A stretch of DNA of 64,000 nt, taken from positions 45,969,270-46,033,269 of the forward strand of contig NC_085875.1 of assembly GCF_034702125.1 (NCBI RefSeq), in the 5' to 3' direction. The notes under the pieces are model-generated. The model saw only the letters and a list, made by a program, of their open reading frames with translations. It ran no database searches and had not been told where the DNA came from. This document shows, piece by piece, positions 21,778 to 34,346 of the stretch. The position numbers and the translations under genes are program-made. This DNA is from Engraulis encrasicolus. Its lineage: Eukaryota > Chordata > Actinopteri > Clupeiformes > Engraulidae. The first letter of the stretch is position 1. Every line of letters begins with the position of its first letter.

Positions 21778-21814
21778 CTGTGGATGCTTTGGCAGGCTGA
21801 ACTCCTCACCCCAC
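21778..21814 (-). CDS. zbtb8os: zbtb8os (archease), exon 6 (37-nt microexon)
   Basis: Encodes WGEEFSLPKHPQ, matching the archease WGEEFSLxKHPQ motif. The - strand reads CCTTCACAG|G...CCACAG|GTGAGAAC. Its first base completes the glycine codon split with exon 5 (GG|G), and the exit is phase 0. Confidence 0.93.
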
Positions 21815-23795
21815 CTGTGAAGGAAATAAAGGACACAAACACATACAGTAAATGTCACATGTCACTTATTTGCATCATGCCACACTGACTCACCACTGTC
21901 AGCCAATCGTAATACTGAACTGTCACATGCAGGATCATGAAGCCTCTAATTTTCATAATCACAGGCAGGAGGCCAGGGTGGGTACGGGGAATGAATGGTG
22001 CACAAAAGACCCAGACACAAAACAAACAGCCATAAATGTCACCACCGTTGGAAATAACCAGCTTGTGCTGGCTTAAAGAAGTCTCCACACCGTCTCAGCT
22101 GTAAATTACTGTTGGTAAATGGTGGACTGCTTCCAACACAATGTCAACTCAATCCACAAAAGCTTTAGGGATGAAAGAATAGAGAAAGACTGTGGTGTAG
22201 CCCACTGTTGCCTAACCAGGGGTACGCGTACCACTAGGGGATATAGTGGGATTTGCTCAAAGTAATAATAATAATAATAATAATAACAACAACAACAAAT
22301 ACCACTATATAATAGTGACATTTGTAGTAAAAAAAAATAATATCGGCAGACAAGCAACTCAGATGGTAAGCACTGCAGATTTTATTGTTAACGGCTAGAG
22401 AAGTTACTGTGTGGTGAGAGACACCAAGTATTCCGCCCAGTGAGCTCTGAAGTGGATATAGAAGACAACCATATTTAACCATTTCCCTCCCCCACAGTTC
22501 ATGGAGTGAGCTTATTTGGTAGCCTAGAAATCTAGACGCCCCTAGAGGCAGCAAATTCAGCTGTAGGGGTTTAGCTCGCTAGGCTACTTCTTTGGTGCAT
22601 GTCGGGTCCCATTTGGCAGTTCATCCTCTGTCCATTGTCTTGTTGTCCCATGATGCATTGTGATATTTTGTTGCTTCAGTCTTGTGGCCACGCCAAGTAG
22701 ATGCACATGTCTCCAAATAATGTTGAGTGTCCCCTGACCCATTACAGGAAAGCTTGCTTTCTAAGATGAAACAAAAAAATCACTACACATTCATTAATAA
22801 TAATGAATGTATGGAGCACAGTCACTGGGACAGAGGAAGAGATATAGAGTATGAGTGAGGGAGGGGTTTCTCATGGTTTGACAAAATGGCTTAGGGGTAC
22901 GTACGCAAGACAAAAAAGGTTGGGAAACACAGGTCTAGCCCTTGAAAATAAACACTATCCACATGAAAATGCATTGCCAGGGTGGGGTTGTTCTCAGGGA
23001 TTGGCTTCACAGTGTGTGTGGTCACACTAATTAGTTACTCTACAAAAAGTTTTAATCAGTTAACAGTACTATACATCTGTCAATAAAGTTCTGCATGTAA
23101 GCTTAACCTAAATATTATCTGTTCTCTACATTAACCCGTGAATTAAATGAGTGGTTCACAAAGTTTTTTTTGCTCTGACCCCCTTTTTGGACAGAAGAAT
23201 ATTTTTTGCTGCAAGAACATTCAGAGACTGAATACACGGAGCTCCTTCCTTTCCGACATACAGTAATCAAAGTTCATTTACCTTTGCTTATGCATTAAAA
23301 ATAGTTCCAGGAACAGAATAAGCTGATTTCTAAAAGTTGGGTAAACACAGACAATTTGACCTGTTCCTCCCATTATCTCTTCAATGACAAATGGTTGTTT
23401 CTACGGAGCCCAACAGTCTACATACTGACAGAGCAGATATGACGCCTGACAAATGTTGAGTTGGCTTTGTCATGTTTAACTTTCTCTCTTACTGTTTGGA
23501 TACCCCAAATCCAAAAATAACCTCAAATATGAACAATCTTATCACATGATCACATGAATCACATTCCTAGACTCATCTGTGATGCAGCACAGTCTCCACC
23601 CCCCTCCACCCTTCATTATCCTTCCTCCCACACATACAAAGCAACAGACAGAGCAGACAGACTGAGTGTGAGAGACATGGGTACACATGATGTTCGTGCT
23701 AGTCCAACATCTTTACATGTGCACCACACAATGTTATTTGGACCAAGGGAAACACTGCCATATACTGTCATTTCATCTGGAGAATGTGAACTCAC
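21815..23795. other. zbtb8os intron 5
   Basis: A 1981-bp intron containing a (TAA)n/(CAA)n stretch at 22263-22297 and a larger diverged relic of the hAT CAGTGGTTCCCAACC family (about 22205-22931: AACCAGGGGTACGCGTACC on the left, GGTTGGGAAACAC on the right). No other exon is seen. Confidence 0.6.
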
Positions 23796-23848
23796 CCAAT
23801 CGATCGGATTTTGAAACGCATTCTGTCTATGTGTACAACTTTAACTTC
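23796..23848 (-). CDS. zbtb8os: zbtb8os (archease), exon 5
   Basis: Encodes EVKVVHIDRMRFKIRSI plus two bases of a glycine codon, matching the archease EVKVLxIDxxNFKxRSIG core. Acceptor TTTCCACAG and donor ATTGG|GTGAGT on the - strand; entry phase 0, exit phase 2. Confidence 0.95.
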
Positions 23849-24149
23849 CTGTGGAAAAAAAAACCACATTCACTGTATTAGCAGAGAACAATATCGGCAT
23901 TGAACATTGATTCAAGCATCCTCATATTTGGCCAGTTACTATGGGAACAGGACACGACAACAGCATCCCTTAGGCAGGTAAAAGGTGTTTTGGAAACTTT
24001 TAACTCTTCACATCATAGATACTTCAGAGATGGTGTAATGTCAAAAGTGAAGTGATGTGAAGGAATCTGTTCAAGATCCCACAGATACTTCATTACAAAG
24101 CAGCTACAGATCACTCAGGAGTGATATGATCATATGAAACAATATGAAA

Positions 24150-24301
24150 AGTAAGAAGAGGTCACGCTATAAATGAACAAAGATGTGCTTCAGCGTTCTG
24201 CATTCCTCAGTGTTAGAAGAACCCACTGACGAAGGCAGAATGCCGAAACATGTCTGTGTAATTAAAAAAAAAGTTGATGCATGGTGTGACCTCTTCTTAC
24301 T
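24150..24301. repeat. Hairpin repeat with perfect 16-bp inverted ends
   Basis: AGTAAGAAGAGGTCAC at 24150-24165 and GTGACCTCTTCTTACT at 24286-24301 are exact inverse complements. The middle contains CACTGACGAAGGCAGAATGCCGAAACATG, a phrase that recurs in several fish repeats. Probably a small MITE or a LINE tail relic. Confidence 0.65.
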
Positions 24302-24476
24302 ATTCAGTTATACATTATTTTGGTCAACACCCTAAAAGAAGACAAAAATCTTTGTCAGTTCATAAAGATTGGAGCAGACTTCATCCAAACAAACAGACAG
24401 ACCAACCAACGCGACCAAAAACATAACCTCCTTGGCGGAGGTACAGTAACAATATGAAATATATATGGAGCAATAC

Positions 24477-24559
24477 CCGTGGGACGAAGAATAGATCAGC
24501 GCTGAACTTGAACAGCCAGTCATCTAAGAAATGGAATAGTAGAGACTCCATGTCATCTC
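24477..24559 (-). CDS. zbtb8os: zbtb8os (archease), exon 4
   Basis: Encodes DDMESLLFHFLDDWLFKFSA followed by DLFFVPR, the conserved archease core (human has DDLxSLLFHFLDEWLYKFSA). Acceptor TTTGGCACAG, donor CCACGG|GTATTG on the - strand. Phase 1 entry (G|GA) and phase 0 exit fit both neighbours exactly. Confidence 0.95.
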
Positions 24560-25376
24560 CTGTGCCAAAAAGAAGAGAGAAGAAATCATTGTTATTTATA
24601 GTTGCCCTGAAGGTAGACTACTATTGAACTCCTTGTGATGACAGATAAGTGAAAATTAATCTTTTATAATGGCAACTATGAATGCAACAATCTTTCTTTC
24701 CATGGTACGTAATGGGCCCATTTTAACACCGTCTTGTATGTAAGCAGCATAGCTTTACAGCTCTACAGAGATATCCGAATCTGAAAGTAGGACCTCCAGA
24801 TCTAGCCATAAAAAATTAGGGTATTTTCACGCCTAGTCCCCTTTAAGTAAACCAAACTCAGAGTGCTCTTTAGTGGACCAAAAAGTGAACCGACAGCCAA
24901 TGGACTCTAATGTTCTGATTTTGTTCATATTGTGAGTGTATTACAAAAAGAACCGGATACTCTTTCAGGTCCCATCAGGTTTTTATGGTGTGTTAGTCCT
25001 CTTTTCGATCACAGCTGGTCCTCTAGAGCTCTCCTTAAGTGATTGCACCAAGTCAAAGGTGTAATTTGTCAGGACTCATAAGCGAACCATACTGAGACCA
25101 CGCCAATAAAAGTCGGTTCACTTCCGAGGGCTATGGGTACACTTTGGAGCGTTCACATATCCACAGAAAAAGCTGAGTCTGAGTCTGCTTAAATAGCTGA
25201 AAGGGACCAGGTGTGAAAACACTCTTTGAAGTTTAGCTTAGCATGAATGTTGTGATTAGACCAGCATGCTGGTTTGCATGCTGCCAGAACGGTGTTCCGT
25301 TAAGACCTCATACATGCTCATATTTTGCTATGCTTTCTCCCTCTGGAGGTTGCACAATAACAGCCAGCAGTGAAAA

Positions 25377-25835
25377 TTCACGTCGTTCCCATGTGGGATA
25401 TGAACTTCAGCGGAGCGGTCATCTGTGGGTGTTAAGAGAATTCATCAGGGTGTGGGGAAAGTGTCAAAGAGATTTTTTAACTCTGATATGAATGCAGGTA
25501 GCAGACTAGCTGACTCCTGGTGTTGCAGATAATCTCCGGGTGTTGACACATAATGGTGTGAGTAATCTTAGAGGGTGATAAGAATGGTGAGAAATGAGAA
25601 TTCAAATGAGTAATCCAACAGTCAGCATGTCCTATGGCAAAATTTACGAGGGCTTCGGCATTCAAATTCACGTCCCCATGTGGGATGTGAACTTAAGCGG
25701 AACGGTCATTTGTGGGGAACGTGTCAAGAGACTGATTTCAGCTGCAATGAATGCAGGAAGCAGACTAGCTGACTCCTGGTGTTACAGATAACCTCCGGGT
25801 TTTGACACATAATGGTGTGAAAACAATGGTGAGTA
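25377..25835. repeat. Two-unit tandem duplication
   Basis: The block starting TTCACGTC..CCCATGTGGGAT recurs about 288 bp later. The shared tract includes GCAGACTAGCTGACTCCTGG (25500 and 25760) and TTGACACATAATGGTGTG (25543 and 25801). The copies are visibly diverged. Confidence 0.75.
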
Positions 25836-26485
25836 ATGCTTGAAGGTGATAAGAATGGTGCCAGCCAACATTTCCTCTGGCAAATGTGATGAGGTCAACT
25901 GAGAATAGCTGAACTAGTTAGATCACGTTGGCTTGATTACCATTTCCCTACACGTTACATCTGGGCTTCATCTTGTTGGACAAGACATCTTCTGTGGTAT
26001 TTGGCAATAGGAGGCGATGAACTCGCACCAGCTTGATCTACGTAGCACATCACATGTTAGGGGGAAGGGTGGAGAGGAGTTGTTAGGTGGGGTGCGTTGC
26101 ACACTTTTTTGGGGGTGCAGGATAACGCGTCTACACATCAAGATCTGTCTGCAATCGCATTAATCCCACGAGAGTTTGACACCATGACACACGTCGCATT
26201 ACTGAAATTTGGTAAGTCGGACAAGATTTCTAACCATCATGCAACATTTCCAGTCCAGAACGCAGTGTTGTCCGTCAACGCATGCAGTCGTTGCGGAATG
26301 TCGATACACCTAATGGCATATCACACCAATAGGATGAAATCAGATGATCCATTCCATTCCAAACTTCAACAGTGCCAACCCCTCCTACCCCAAGAGGATG
26401 CTCAGTTAGGCATGTCCAGACGGTCAAATATTTATCTTGTAACCAATAATTGTAAGTAACCAACTTCCTGTCTGCTACCACCAAA

Positions 26486-26489
<4 letters not shown>

Positions 26490-26522
<33 letters not shown>
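26490..26522. repeat. (CA)n microsatellite
   Basis: About 16 CA units. Confidence 0.95.
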
Positions 26523-26527
<5 letters not shown>

Positions 26528-26574
26528 ACCTAACTGATCTCAACCACAAAACTGTCATACGCCTTGCACACTCA

Positions 26575-26940
26575 GCAAACAGAGGCCACACTAATCCCCC
26601 CCCACCCACACATTGCTTCAATCGGGCCACAGTTAAATGGCATTCAGATGGCAATGGGCACACTTCAACAAAAGCTTGGTTCCATCTGCCATCACTGTAC
26701 TAAACAACCTCCCCCACAGTGACCTTGCATTGGACCTTCCTGGAAGTGTATAGTGTCTGACTGCCATGAATGTTGTGTTTTGTGTTGCCCGTCAGTGTCC
26801 ATGTTGTGTCTTACTTTTGTCCGAAAATGTCTGAGTGTACGTACCGCATTATGTCTACTATCTCAATGTTCAATGACGTTTGATGTCTTGATGTCTGTCA
26901 TGTGCGAGCAAATCAAATAAGGCTCCTTTAGTCATTGAAA
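26575..26940 (+). mobile_element. Non-LTR retrotransposon 3' fragment
   Basis: The tract CTTGGTTCCATCTGCCATCA with flanking GGCACACTTC and CTTCCTGGAAGTG is shared with 41262-41540. It resembles the last codons and 3' UTR of a fish LINE, with a tail-like CAAATCAAATAAGGCTCC. The clade is not determined. Confidence 0.5.
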
Positions 26941-27766
26941 ACAAAGACAGACTGTGTTAAGTGACTGTGTAAGACTGTGTAACTTCACTAAGCACAATGT
27001 TCAACAGAGCAGGTGAGTCACTAGCCTGATTATCGACTTTCAAATCTCTTCGAAACTTAGTCTAACCAAGAGCATAACAATTAACATTTCCAAAACGACA
27101 TGGTCGACCTGCCTCTCTTTGTTTGCTACTGGTTGTATGCTTCCCGACATAGTGGGAGGAGTTCCCAATTTTTCAGGAGCTCAGAAACAACATTGTATGG
27201 CCTGACTAGAAGCAATGATGAATGTGTTGAGTCACTTGGAGGGCACGGCCTGGCTAGTGAGTCACAGAAAGACAGGTGAGGTCAAAGACTCTGCGCTCCC
27301 AGTCAGCCACACCTCCACCAGGTAGCCTCCCAATTTATAAGCATCTTTCACCTGTAGGGGGCATAGCCGCACAAAATGCAAAAAAAATGCTGGCATCAAG
27401 AAATGGCAAAATAAACTAAAATAAACTGGGAATGGCTCCGACACTACAGTATGTGTTGACTGTGACTGTGACTGTGAAGTTTGTGATGGTGGTCAGTAAT
27501 AATTTCCCCTTGGGTCGGGTTCTGTTTAGGCTGCTAATACTGTGAAGACCTTCTGAATGATTTAGCACCAGCCACTACTATTAAAATGGTCATGCATGCG
27601 CCCTTGTAGCCATGGATAATCAGGTCGATACTCGTCAACATAGAATGGCAAAATCTACTCATTTTTTCTAGCGGTGGGATGTTGATTTTCTCACGATGGG
27701 AATCGTCCTAACACACCTACCAACGCACACATACCAATGACTAATAGGCAAACAAATTCATATAAA

Positions 27767-27784
27767 CACACACACACACACACA
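27767..27784. repeat. (CA)n microsatellite
   Basis: Nine CA units. Confidence 0.9.
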
Positions 27785-27863
27785 CCCCGTAACTGACACA
27801 GATACAAACATATAGAGTAGCTTCCAATCCACCCACTCAGTGTGCACTCACTCACTCATCCAT

Positions 27864-28185
<322 letters not shown>

Positions 28186-28929
28186 TCTCTTTCCTTCCAT
28201 TCTTTCCTCATTCTTTTGGCTTCCTCCCATGAAGACATAACTGCAGAGGACTGAAAAGCAACTGCATGGAAGCCATGACAGGTCTCTGATAGAGCGAACA
28301 CCATATCAAAACATAGCAGTACTGTACATGGTGTATGGGTGTGTTGAATGGTTCATTCCATTTAACATGCCACCAATTCACCTGTATCACCATGGAACAT
28401 CTCTTGAAACACATTTTCCATCAAGGCAACACCCATTTTTCTCACTCACCGAATGTCATTCTAGTTTTTGCTGGTTGCAGAAATGCAACATCCCTGAGGA
28501 TGTAACGCTTCCAAATGTTTCAAAGGACAAGGTATCAAGGGGGAGGTACAGCCTTAGGCTATACTGGTCATACCACTCACTCATCAATATAAGATGAGAA
28601 ATGGGGAAAACAGCCTTGTCTACAAATAAAGGAATATAGCTTGGTTCCTCCCTGTAGGCAATGTCATGGTAGATGCATCATTTTGGGCCAACATGAAACA
28701 TACACATAGTGTTCTATTTTCATGTCACGCCTGGGGAGTTTTTCAAGTTCAAGAAGTAACTCGTCAAGTAGGTTTTCCAAGTTTAGTAACGGACTCAGAC
28801 AACAAAACACAATAGCATGCGGTTAACAGAAGAACAAAGGAAATGCATACTCCGTGCTTCTAAAGTTATAATCCGGTGCAACCAGAGTAGGACTAGATCA
28901 TAAATAAAAAGGAAGAAAAATCTGATGCC

Positions 28930-29770
28930 ACATGCATGTCCGGGCCAAGGAGGTTGGTGATCTGTCCCTGGATGTGGACGGCTATACCATAAGGCCATCC
29001 TCAGAGGTGCGAAACCTAGGTGTCATCCTTGACCCTTCCCTCTCATTCCAGTCTCACATCTAAAACATCACCGAATCTGCCTTTTCCCATCTGAAGAACA
29101 TCTCCAGACTACGGCCCTCATTCTCCGACTCTGTGACTGAAACACTTATCCATGCATTCATTACTTCCCGCCTGGACTACTGCAATGGGGTACTGTATGG
29201 CCTACCCAACAAAGCCTTGGGCCGACTAAAGTATGTTCAGAATTCAGCTGCCAGAATTATATCTTGCACAAAGCGGTGGCAACACATCACTCCCACACTC
29301 AGCTTCACTGGCTCCCAGTGAATTCCCGTATTGAGTACAAAAAATACAAATCACTCCACTCCCAGTCCAGGTCTCTGCGGTCTTCTGAAAAGGACAATCT
29401 TATCATCACCCGAGCCAGACTTTGTACTGTTGGTGACAGAGATTTCTGTGTTGCTGCCCCCACGCTCTGGAACAGTCTACCTCCCAACATATGCCAGGCC
29501 CTCACACTGGCTACGCTCAAGAAGCACCTTAAATCCTATCTATTCCCAGAGGCATATGGACTTTAACTTCCCTGGCCTTTCCCCTGCCCCTTCTCATTAT
29601 TTTCTGTTGTTCCATTTCATCAGTCTTCATCACAGTCTTTATCACAGTCCTACTGTATTGAGTCCTCTCCTAGACTATGTGAGTGGTTTGCCTCATTGCT
29701 CTTGTAAAGAGCTTTTATGTCAGGGGATTTACCACTTGTGCAATGTCCCAAATCAGGAGGATTAAAGCTC
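28930..29770 (+). pseudogene. 5'-truncated L2-type LINE, reverse transcriptase C-terminus
   Basis: Reads RNLGVILDPSLSFQSHI near 29010-29058, SRLDYCNGVLYGLPNKALG near 29166-29222, LHWLPVNSRIEYK near 29302-29340 and FCVAAPTLWNSLPPN near 29446-29490, in order. These are hallmarks of the reverse transcriptase C-terminal region of L2/Rex1-type fish LINEs. There is a stop after SHI, a frameshift before LHWLPV and a missing block between IEYK and LCTVGDRDF, so it is a dead fragment lying inside a zbtb8os intron in antisense. Confidence 0.85.
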
Positions 29771-29934
29771 TTCCAAGAGTATATCCACAATTTGCTGTAG
29801 TGAAATACAGTATTGTCTGAAATGTTTTCTTAGCACTCACTGGGCCCATACTCATAAATAACACTGAGCTTGGCACTTAGCAAGGATAATTTAGGTACTC
29901 TTCTTATTTGTTATGTTTGTGTTTATGTTTATGT

Positions 29935-30217
29935 GGTAACACTTTATTTTAGGGATACATCTATTAGCACTAATACATACAATGTTAATGCCTGCATAAG
30001 TAACTTGTAAGGCATGTACTAAGCAAATGCTAAGGCCTACTAGGTCCTTACTAAGGTCAAATTGGTAATAAATCCCTTATTGTGCATGAACAAGACATTT
30101 GTGAATACATGCCTAACAAATGTTTGATTTTGCTTTGTACATGCCATACAAGTTACTTATACAGGAACATTGTAGATATTAGTGCTAATAGATGTATCCC
30201 TAAAATAAAGTGTTACC
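29935..30217. mobile_element. MITE with long inverted ends (GGTAACACTTTATTTTAGGG)
   Basis: About 40 bp at each end are inverted repeats: GGTAACACTTTATTTTAGGG on the left, CCCTAAAATAAAGTGTTACC on the right. A perfect 8-bp target duplication GTTTATGT lies at 29927-29934 and 30218-30225. Length 283 bp. The 8-bp duplication suggests a hAT-like or similar transposase. Confidence 0.92.
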
Positions 30218-31854
30218 GTTTATGTTTGTGTTCATGTTTGTCTTGTCTGACACTTTAGTGTTTTTATGGTCTTGTCTGCGGACTGGGACAGTGAGAGACA
30301 CAAAGACCATTTTGTTCCTTTGTATGTCTCGTTACATGAGAAGAAACTGACAATAGAGCTGACTTTTCACTTATTTTTAAACCACACAGACTACACAGAC
30401 ACTTTTGCAGACTTCAGGTTGCTGACTGTGTTTAGTTCCTTCATCTCCACAGGTAACCCCTCCTCTAATAGTTCTCGCATGGGAACTCAGCATTGCTGGC
30501 AAAGAAACGTTCTCTCAATCTCCGCAATTATTCCGAATTACCAGGAGTCCTTAGGTAATAAAAGTCCTGTGCGAATCGGGCTTTTAACTTGCTCCCGTGG
30601 ACACCAGAGTTCAATCTTCTTGGGTGGCCCAGGTATTTTCCACACAAAGCAATTCTGAGACGGGCAAAAATGGCAGATTGAGCTTGCATGATTATCACAG
30701 ATTTCAACAATGCTCAGTGTTGTGTCACTAGGATGGGTGGGAGTGACTAGGCAAGATTTAGCAGCACTGCACAGCTCACAAATGTACTCAGGATCCCAGA
30801 GCGCTGCACTCTGCCAATGATGGAGGTGAATTTCAAAGCATCCATTGATTTCAACATAATGGGGAGATCATGCCAAAACAAATAGTACAAGTTCTGGGAG
30901 CAAAACACCCTCACACTGTACTCATAAAGGGCTTTTAATAAAGTCCTTTGGAAAGAATATGTCAGTTTATTTTTTTTAAAAAGACTAAGATCTCTGTGGG
31001 TGAAGATTTCACAACACTGACTTCAAGTGATTCAAACAGCATGGTTATGTCTTCTGCCAAGTTGCTAGCTCCCTCTGGTGGTCAGCATGCACTCTTTAGC
31101 TGATGTGTTAAGCCCTTGTTCAGAAAGTAATTAAAGCCCCTTCCCAGATTTGATTCAGGTCATCATAATGTGCACTGAAGGCAGGTATGTGAGCTACTAT
31201 GTGAAATCACCTGTGTGAACTTTCTACTTTTTGGAAGGAAATCAATTATTTTTACCTGATTGTCTAAGACCAAAATGTTGTTACTGTAATGGTTATATTA
31301 CATTACATTACATTACATTGCATTTGGCAGATGCTTTATAACCAAAGCGACTTTCAAAAGAGGACATAATCAAGCCAACATCACAAGCAAATACAAAGTG
31401 CACAGGAGATATACAGAACAACAAGTGCAGTTGCAAAGAGGTGTTAGTTTTTTTGTTGTTGGTTTTTTTTAATATAAAGAGTAAATAACGAGTACACACA
31501 CACACACACACACAAACTAAACTAAACTAAACATCATCAGGAGTCTGCCCTGGGGCAAGGCCAGCTCAAGCATTAGTCTAGTAGATTCTCTCGAAAGAGG
31601 AAGGTCTTTAGTTGTTTCTTGAAGGCTGCAAGAGATGTGCTTAGTCTTGCTGCCTCTGGGAGACCGTTTCACCACTTGGGTACCACAACGGAGAACAATC
31701 TTGACTGGGTGTACCTAGAGCGACTGGATGGCAGAGCCATATTGGCCAGTGGCCAGTGTGCGGGCGTTTTTACAGTTTTTCTGATCAGCAACCTACAGTA
31801 TACAAGTTGGAAGAAATTGGAACATGGAAGTGTATTTCAAGACAGCAACCTTAC

Positions 31855-31976
31855 CTTCCGACTCCACTTCAACGGTATCAATGGGCTCTACTGTCTCTGT
31901 GTCCGTCATGTATCCAAACATGGCCATAGCGCACTGCTCAAACGCCTCCTCCAGGGAATTACCCCACGAGTGGAGC
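31855..31976 (-). CDS. zbtb8os: zbtb8os (archease), exon 3
   Basis: Encodes LHSWGNSLEEAFEQCAMAMF followed by GYMTDTETVEP...VEVESE, the conserved archease block (human LHAWGDTLEEAFEQCAMAMFGYMTD). Acceptor TTCCCCACAG, donor GAAG|GTAAGG on the - strand. Phases 2 in and 1 out agree with exons 2 and 4. Confidence 0.96.
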
Positions 31977-32019
31977 CTGTGGGGAAACAGATAACAAATG
32001 AGGTACTAAGAATAGTCAT

Positions 32020-32185
32020 GGGGAGGGGGGGGCGCTATGTTGCCATATGGGCTTGCATGCCCAGGGTCACCCAGGTACGAATCTGGCCTGGGTCATTTCC
32101 CAACCCTACCCCATCTCTCTTTCTCCACTCACATCCTGTCGCTCTTCACTGTCCCTATTAGAAATAAAGGACCAAATAGGGAAAA
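32020..32185 (+). mobile_element. tRNA-derived SINE
   Basis: GGGCGCTATGTTGCCATATGG resembles the A-box region and CAGGTACGAATCTGGCC the B box of a fish SINE. It is followed by the family's body CTGGGTCATTTCCCAACCCT, CTCTTCACTGTCCC and AAATAAAGGACC. Confidence 0.7.
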
Positions 32186-32597
32186 CATTTTAATATTCCG
32201 GCAACTTTCTTCATCATTACTTCAGTTTATGCATACCGTTTGAGGTGTGTACGTTGGTCCAATAAATGCATGCAAGTTAACTTACTTAATGAAAAGAAGG
32301 CGCAAGTCGAAATGTTTGTTAAATAAAAATCCTAGTGCATGGCGTTAAGTAATACAGTAACTTTATTCATCATTTCATCACTAGCTGTGTTCATTGAAGG
32401 TCCAAGGTGATATTTTAGTAATTATTTTAAAACATGTATAAAGCCCACGCATAAATGCTTTTCATTAAGATTTACAAAGTAAGCAAACAAGCCTGACCAG
32501 AGTCAGCTTTGCAGTCAAAAACATTTATACAACCTGCATCAATCTTCAGAAACATTCCATGTATAATAATGAACTTGATGGAATTTAAAGGAAGGTA

Positions 32598-32632
32598 ATA
32601 AATAAATAAATAAATAAATAAATAAAATGAAG
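32598..32632. repeat. (AATA)n microsatellite
   Basis: About eight AAAT/AATA units. Confidence 0.9.
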
Positions 32633-32845
32633 AGAAGAGCGGAGTTACTACAATGGGCATACATTTGGTGAAATGTGTGTCTGTGTCGGTCGGTTATACT
32701 TGCATTAATTTCTCAGAATAAGGGAAATAAACTAAATGCATTAAGGTTGCCAAACTGATGGATTACATGGAGAAGATACACCTATATACGTGTGAACACC
32801 AATGAATGTGAAACCATAATGAATACCTCCTGATGGTGGTAATAT

Positions 32846-32900
32846 TAATTAATTAATTAATTAATTAATTAATTCATTCATTCATTCATTCATTCATTCA
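32846..32900. repeat. (TTAA)n then (TTCA)n microsatellite
   Basis: ATTAATTA units switch to CATTCATT units at about 32874. Confidence 0.9.
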
Positions 32901-33036
32901 TAAAATGCACACCCTAACTTTGTAGAACAGAAGTAGAAGAACAAGATTTCAATGTTATCCCAATTCAGTTTCACAATAAAAAAAAACGTTTTTTCTTCGT
33001 ATGATAACAATCGTGAGGAGATTCATGTCTACTTAC

Positions 33037-33061
33037 TGTACATCTGCTGTGTGATCCAAAT
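33037..33061 (-). CDS. zbtb8os: zbtb8os (archease), exon 2 (25-nt microexon)
   Basis: Encodes the end of a tyrosine codon, then LDHTADV, then the first two bases of glutamine, bridging KKYE(Y) of exon 1 to (Q)LHSWG of exon 3. DHTAD is the signature archease motif carrying conserved metal-binding acidic residues. Acceptor TTTTGCAG, donor TACA|GTAAGT. Only 25 nt, but the motif and both phases fit, so the call is firm. Confidence 0.93.
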
Positions 33062-34264
33062 CTGCAAAACAGACAAATAAAATATGAGATTTTCTTTGTT
33101 TTGAATCACAATTAATTTCAAATCTGGCACTGGAACTAAACTAAACTAAACTGAGAGGTCATGGTGTCCGCCAGCTAGATGAGTTAGTGAAGTTGTTAAA
33201 ATATCAAGATATTTCTCTACTATAGGAATATTTGGAACATTTCTAAAATCAAACATAACATTGCTGCAAAGCAGTAAAGGTATATTTCTTCAACAAAATC
33301 CTTAGTTCACCTGTGTCAACAAACTTATCAGTGCCAACACAATGACAAGGACCTTTGTCATGGTGTAACAGAAAGCAAAAGGCTGCATATCTCCCTGGTG
33401 ACAACTGGATATGCAGCGCTGCATGCACTGCAGTCTACCTACACCTCCTGAGGTTCTTAACTGTTGGCCCAGTGTTGGGTCATACGGTAGATTCACATCC
33501 ACTTCACAATGAATACATCTCCTTGCGAAGCACCATAAAGAATCTACTCTGTTGTCATCTGCTGCTGCCCCTCCTTCTGCCCCTTTGACCATATCCAACT
33601 CCTTAGATATTGCATCATTGTGTTGTGTTTACTGATGCACCTTGGAGCCATTTCAGAATCCACACAGAGAAACATTGTTGACAAAGACACCTTCTTTATT
33701 CAACCTTTAAGACTTACAATGAATCCATAGGTCTACCTTTAAGTTGTGTGAGGCTTCTCAATAGAGACATATAGATGCTACTTTATAATTATCAGCATGG
33801 CAGAAGTAATTGACACAATGCAGCATTTCATTGTAATTTTCAAAAGATACGACTGCTTCTTGATGTAGGGTCAGAAGGCAACATATACACAGGCAGGTAG
33901 CCCAGAACTAAGCACGAAGAGGCTCTAATTCAATTCACACAGCTGCGTCGTCAACAACACAAGGCCATGGTCCTGTTCCAAACAACTTAGTTCTAGGCTA
34001 CTTCCTGGATCAAAGCAATGTTCTCTGTCTCTACTCCATGTGTGTGTAGAACTTGAATAGGCCTACTCTGAAGGGGGAAGGATACAACTATTACTTTTAG
34101 CAAGTGGTGAAATTGTTACCAACAACAACCAAGACACATTGTAACTTATTCTATCACGTAAAAATAAACAGCAATGCATGCTCAGACGCTATCGCTAGCA
34201 TTTCTCAGTAGTTGACAGACAGACCGACAACACAGCTACATGTGACCAGCCTTTTGTAACTCAC
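33062..34264. other. zbtb8os intron 1
   Basis: A 1203-bp intron. It holds a possible signal-peptide-like ORF end on the - strand (33302-33360, see findings) and otherwise unremarkable sequence. Confidence 0.6.
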
Positions 34265-34346
34265 ATTCATATTTTTTGTCTATGGGTGGATATTTGGATT
34301 TGACAGCTTCTTGCTCCTTGGTGAGATCCAGTAGGCGATCATCCAT
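34265..34346 (-). CDS. zbtb8os: zbtb8os (archease), exon 1 with start codon
   Basis: Archease activates the RTCB RNA ligase complex, which joins tRNA exons and spliced XBP1 mRNA, by promoting guanylylation of RTCB. It is a small soluble nuclear/cytosolic protein of about 165 residues. Exon 1 reads MDDRLLDLTKEQEAVKSKYP followed by PIDKKYE and ends in phase 1 at GAAT|GTGAGT. The LTxEQxAxKxKYPPxxxKYEY pattern matches the vertebrate N-terminus, shortened by a few residues relative to human. All seven exons sum to 489 nt: 162 codons plus stop. The gene lies tail-to-tail with the B7 gene. An intact LINE begins only 177 bp upstream of this ATG, in the same orientation. Confidence 0.95.

Larger units (their letters stand above)
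31977..33036. other. zbtb8os intron 2
   Basis: A 1060-bp intron with a + strand SINE, (AATA)n at 32598-32632 and (TTAA)n/(ATTC)n at 32846-32900. A cysteine-spaced short - strand ORF at 32475-32545 is discussed under findings. Confidence 0.6.

Noticed and set aside
24360..24420. Acceptor-like site followed by GAGGTTATGTTT as a candidate for the zbtb8os exon after 24477
   Set aside because: Its translation does not match archease, whereas 23796-23848 gives EVKVVHIDRMRFKIRSI with correct phases.
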